Part shown: positions 63,617 to 64,000 of the stretch, piece by piece
Layout: each line of letters opens with the position of its first letter
Numbering within the stretch: the stretch's first letter is position 1
Source of the DNA: CBDCWO01 sp965223405
Lineage (GTDB): Bacteria; Bacteroidota; Bacteroidia; Chitinophagales; Saprospiraceae
DNA length: 64,000 nt
NCBI GenBank assembly: GCA_965223405.1
Contig: CBDCWO010000006.1
Location: forward strand, 372,001-436,000
Direction: 5' to 3'
The notes under the pieces: model-generated
Told to the model about the DNA's origin: nothing
Seen by the model: only the letters and a program-made list of their open reading frames with translations
Database searches by the model: none
Position numbers and translations under genes: made by a program

Positions 63617-64000
63617 TTATTTGATAACATCTATAGATCTTGCCTCTCTTACAATCGAAGTATTTGGATTCGTTTGATATTCTACTATAGCTATATAAGT
63701 ACCAATAGGTACAGATTTATTTTTATACATTCCTTGCCACCGATTAAAGAGATTGCTAGATTTGAAAACTAAATTACCCCAACGATCAAAGACAATGAGC
63801 TTATAATAAATAGGATCCTGAGCAAAATAAATGATTAGCTCATCATTCCGGGAATCTCCATTTGGAGAAAAGACATTAGGGATAAAAACACTGTTTTGTG
63901 TAGATGGATCGAAACATTCACTGACCATAACTACTGTCGAGTCAAACAATGCACATTGATCATACCGAGCCTCTACTGTATAGGTACCTGATGACTTAAT
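63617..64000 (-). CDS. C-terminal end of a large surface protein with type B T9SS sorting domain
   Basis: The frame is open to the right edge (about 127 residues visible). It ends with FIPNVFSPNGDSRNDELIIYF, then LIVFDRWGNLVFKSSNLF and VPIGTYIAIVEYQ, the gliding-motility C-terminal (CHU_C, type B) sorting domain used by the type IX secretion system. Upstream is a stretch (SGTYTVEARYDQCALFDSTV) typical of repeated beta-sandwich modules in large adhesins. Type B proteins are carried to the cell surface, often with a PorP/SprF partner. Confidence 0.88.
   Translation of the reverse strand: MKSSGTYTVEARYDQCALFDSTVVMVSECFDPSTQNSVFIPNVFSPNGDSRNDELIIYFAQDPIYYKLIVFDRWGNLVFKSSNLFNRWQGMYKNKSVPIGTYIAIVEYQTNPNTSIVREARSIDVIK

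Overview
The window is chromosomal DNA from a member of the Bacteroidota, most likely a Saprospiria- or Chitinophagia-like free-living bacterium. The grounds are two proteins with type IX secretion sorting domains (the hydrolase at 32544-34676 and the edge gene at 63617-64000), a CCDC81/HU-SPOR envelope protein, fused E1 alpha/beta 2-oxo acid dehydrogenase, LytTR two-component genes, scarce Shine-Dalgarno sequences, a TAnnTTTG promoter box, and the Bacteroidota order of the division and cell-wall (dcw) cluster. KdsA points to a Gram-negative LPS outer membrane. The MurE DNPR motif points to meso-diaminopimelate peptidoglycan.

Layout. 1-8657 (minus): respiratory nitrate reductase locus, read moaA, outer-membrane porin, dihaem cytochrome c, narG, narH, narJ (cut by the left edge). 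A divergent Rrf2 Fe-S type regulator (8822-9262) with an inverted repeat in the shared upstream region is the likely controller. 9655-13694 (plus): LytS/LytTR two-component pair and a TlpA-like thioredoxin protein. 13731-21385 (minus): epimerase-DUF2867 protein, DoxX, then a sugar locus (SDR, sugar porter, two-part phosphomannose-isomerase-like protein) split by a complete IS982-family element with 13-bp inverted repeats and a 6-bp target duplication. 21905-23649 (plus): amtB-PII ammonium module. 23715-30696: accessory stretch with a decayed methyltransferase, small metabolic genes and a roughly 700-bp non-coding array of degenerate repeats rich in TATAACGGT. 30959-34676: secreted sulfatase and T9SS hydrolase.

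35327-47827 (minus): dcw operon, read mraZ, rsmH, ftsL, ftsI, murE, mraY, ftsW, murG, ftsQ, ftsA, ftsZ. murD and murC are missing from their usual places with no scar. Upstream of mraZ are three 10-bp-spaced GTGG repeats and a promoter box that fit autoregulation. Downstream of ftsZ is a duplicated terminator cassette. A hairpin with a T-rich tail between murE and mraY could attenuate the operon.

48113-64000: polyprenol-phosphate glycosyltransferase, E1 fusion, polysaccharide deacetylase, Tat-exported oxidoreductase, DksA/TraR protein, a two-component pair whose regulator is frameshifted, CCDC81-SPOR protein, kdsA, a DoxX-like gene split by a one-base shift, an acyltransferase-like membrane protein, a K+ channel with a C-terminal zinc ribbon, pbpC, and the sorting domain of a large surface protein. 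No tRNA, rRNA or CRISPR array was seen. I did not find a convincing new multi-gene system. The strongest leads are the dcw cluster without murC/murD, its regulatory DNA, and the repeat array at 25.7-26.4 kb.
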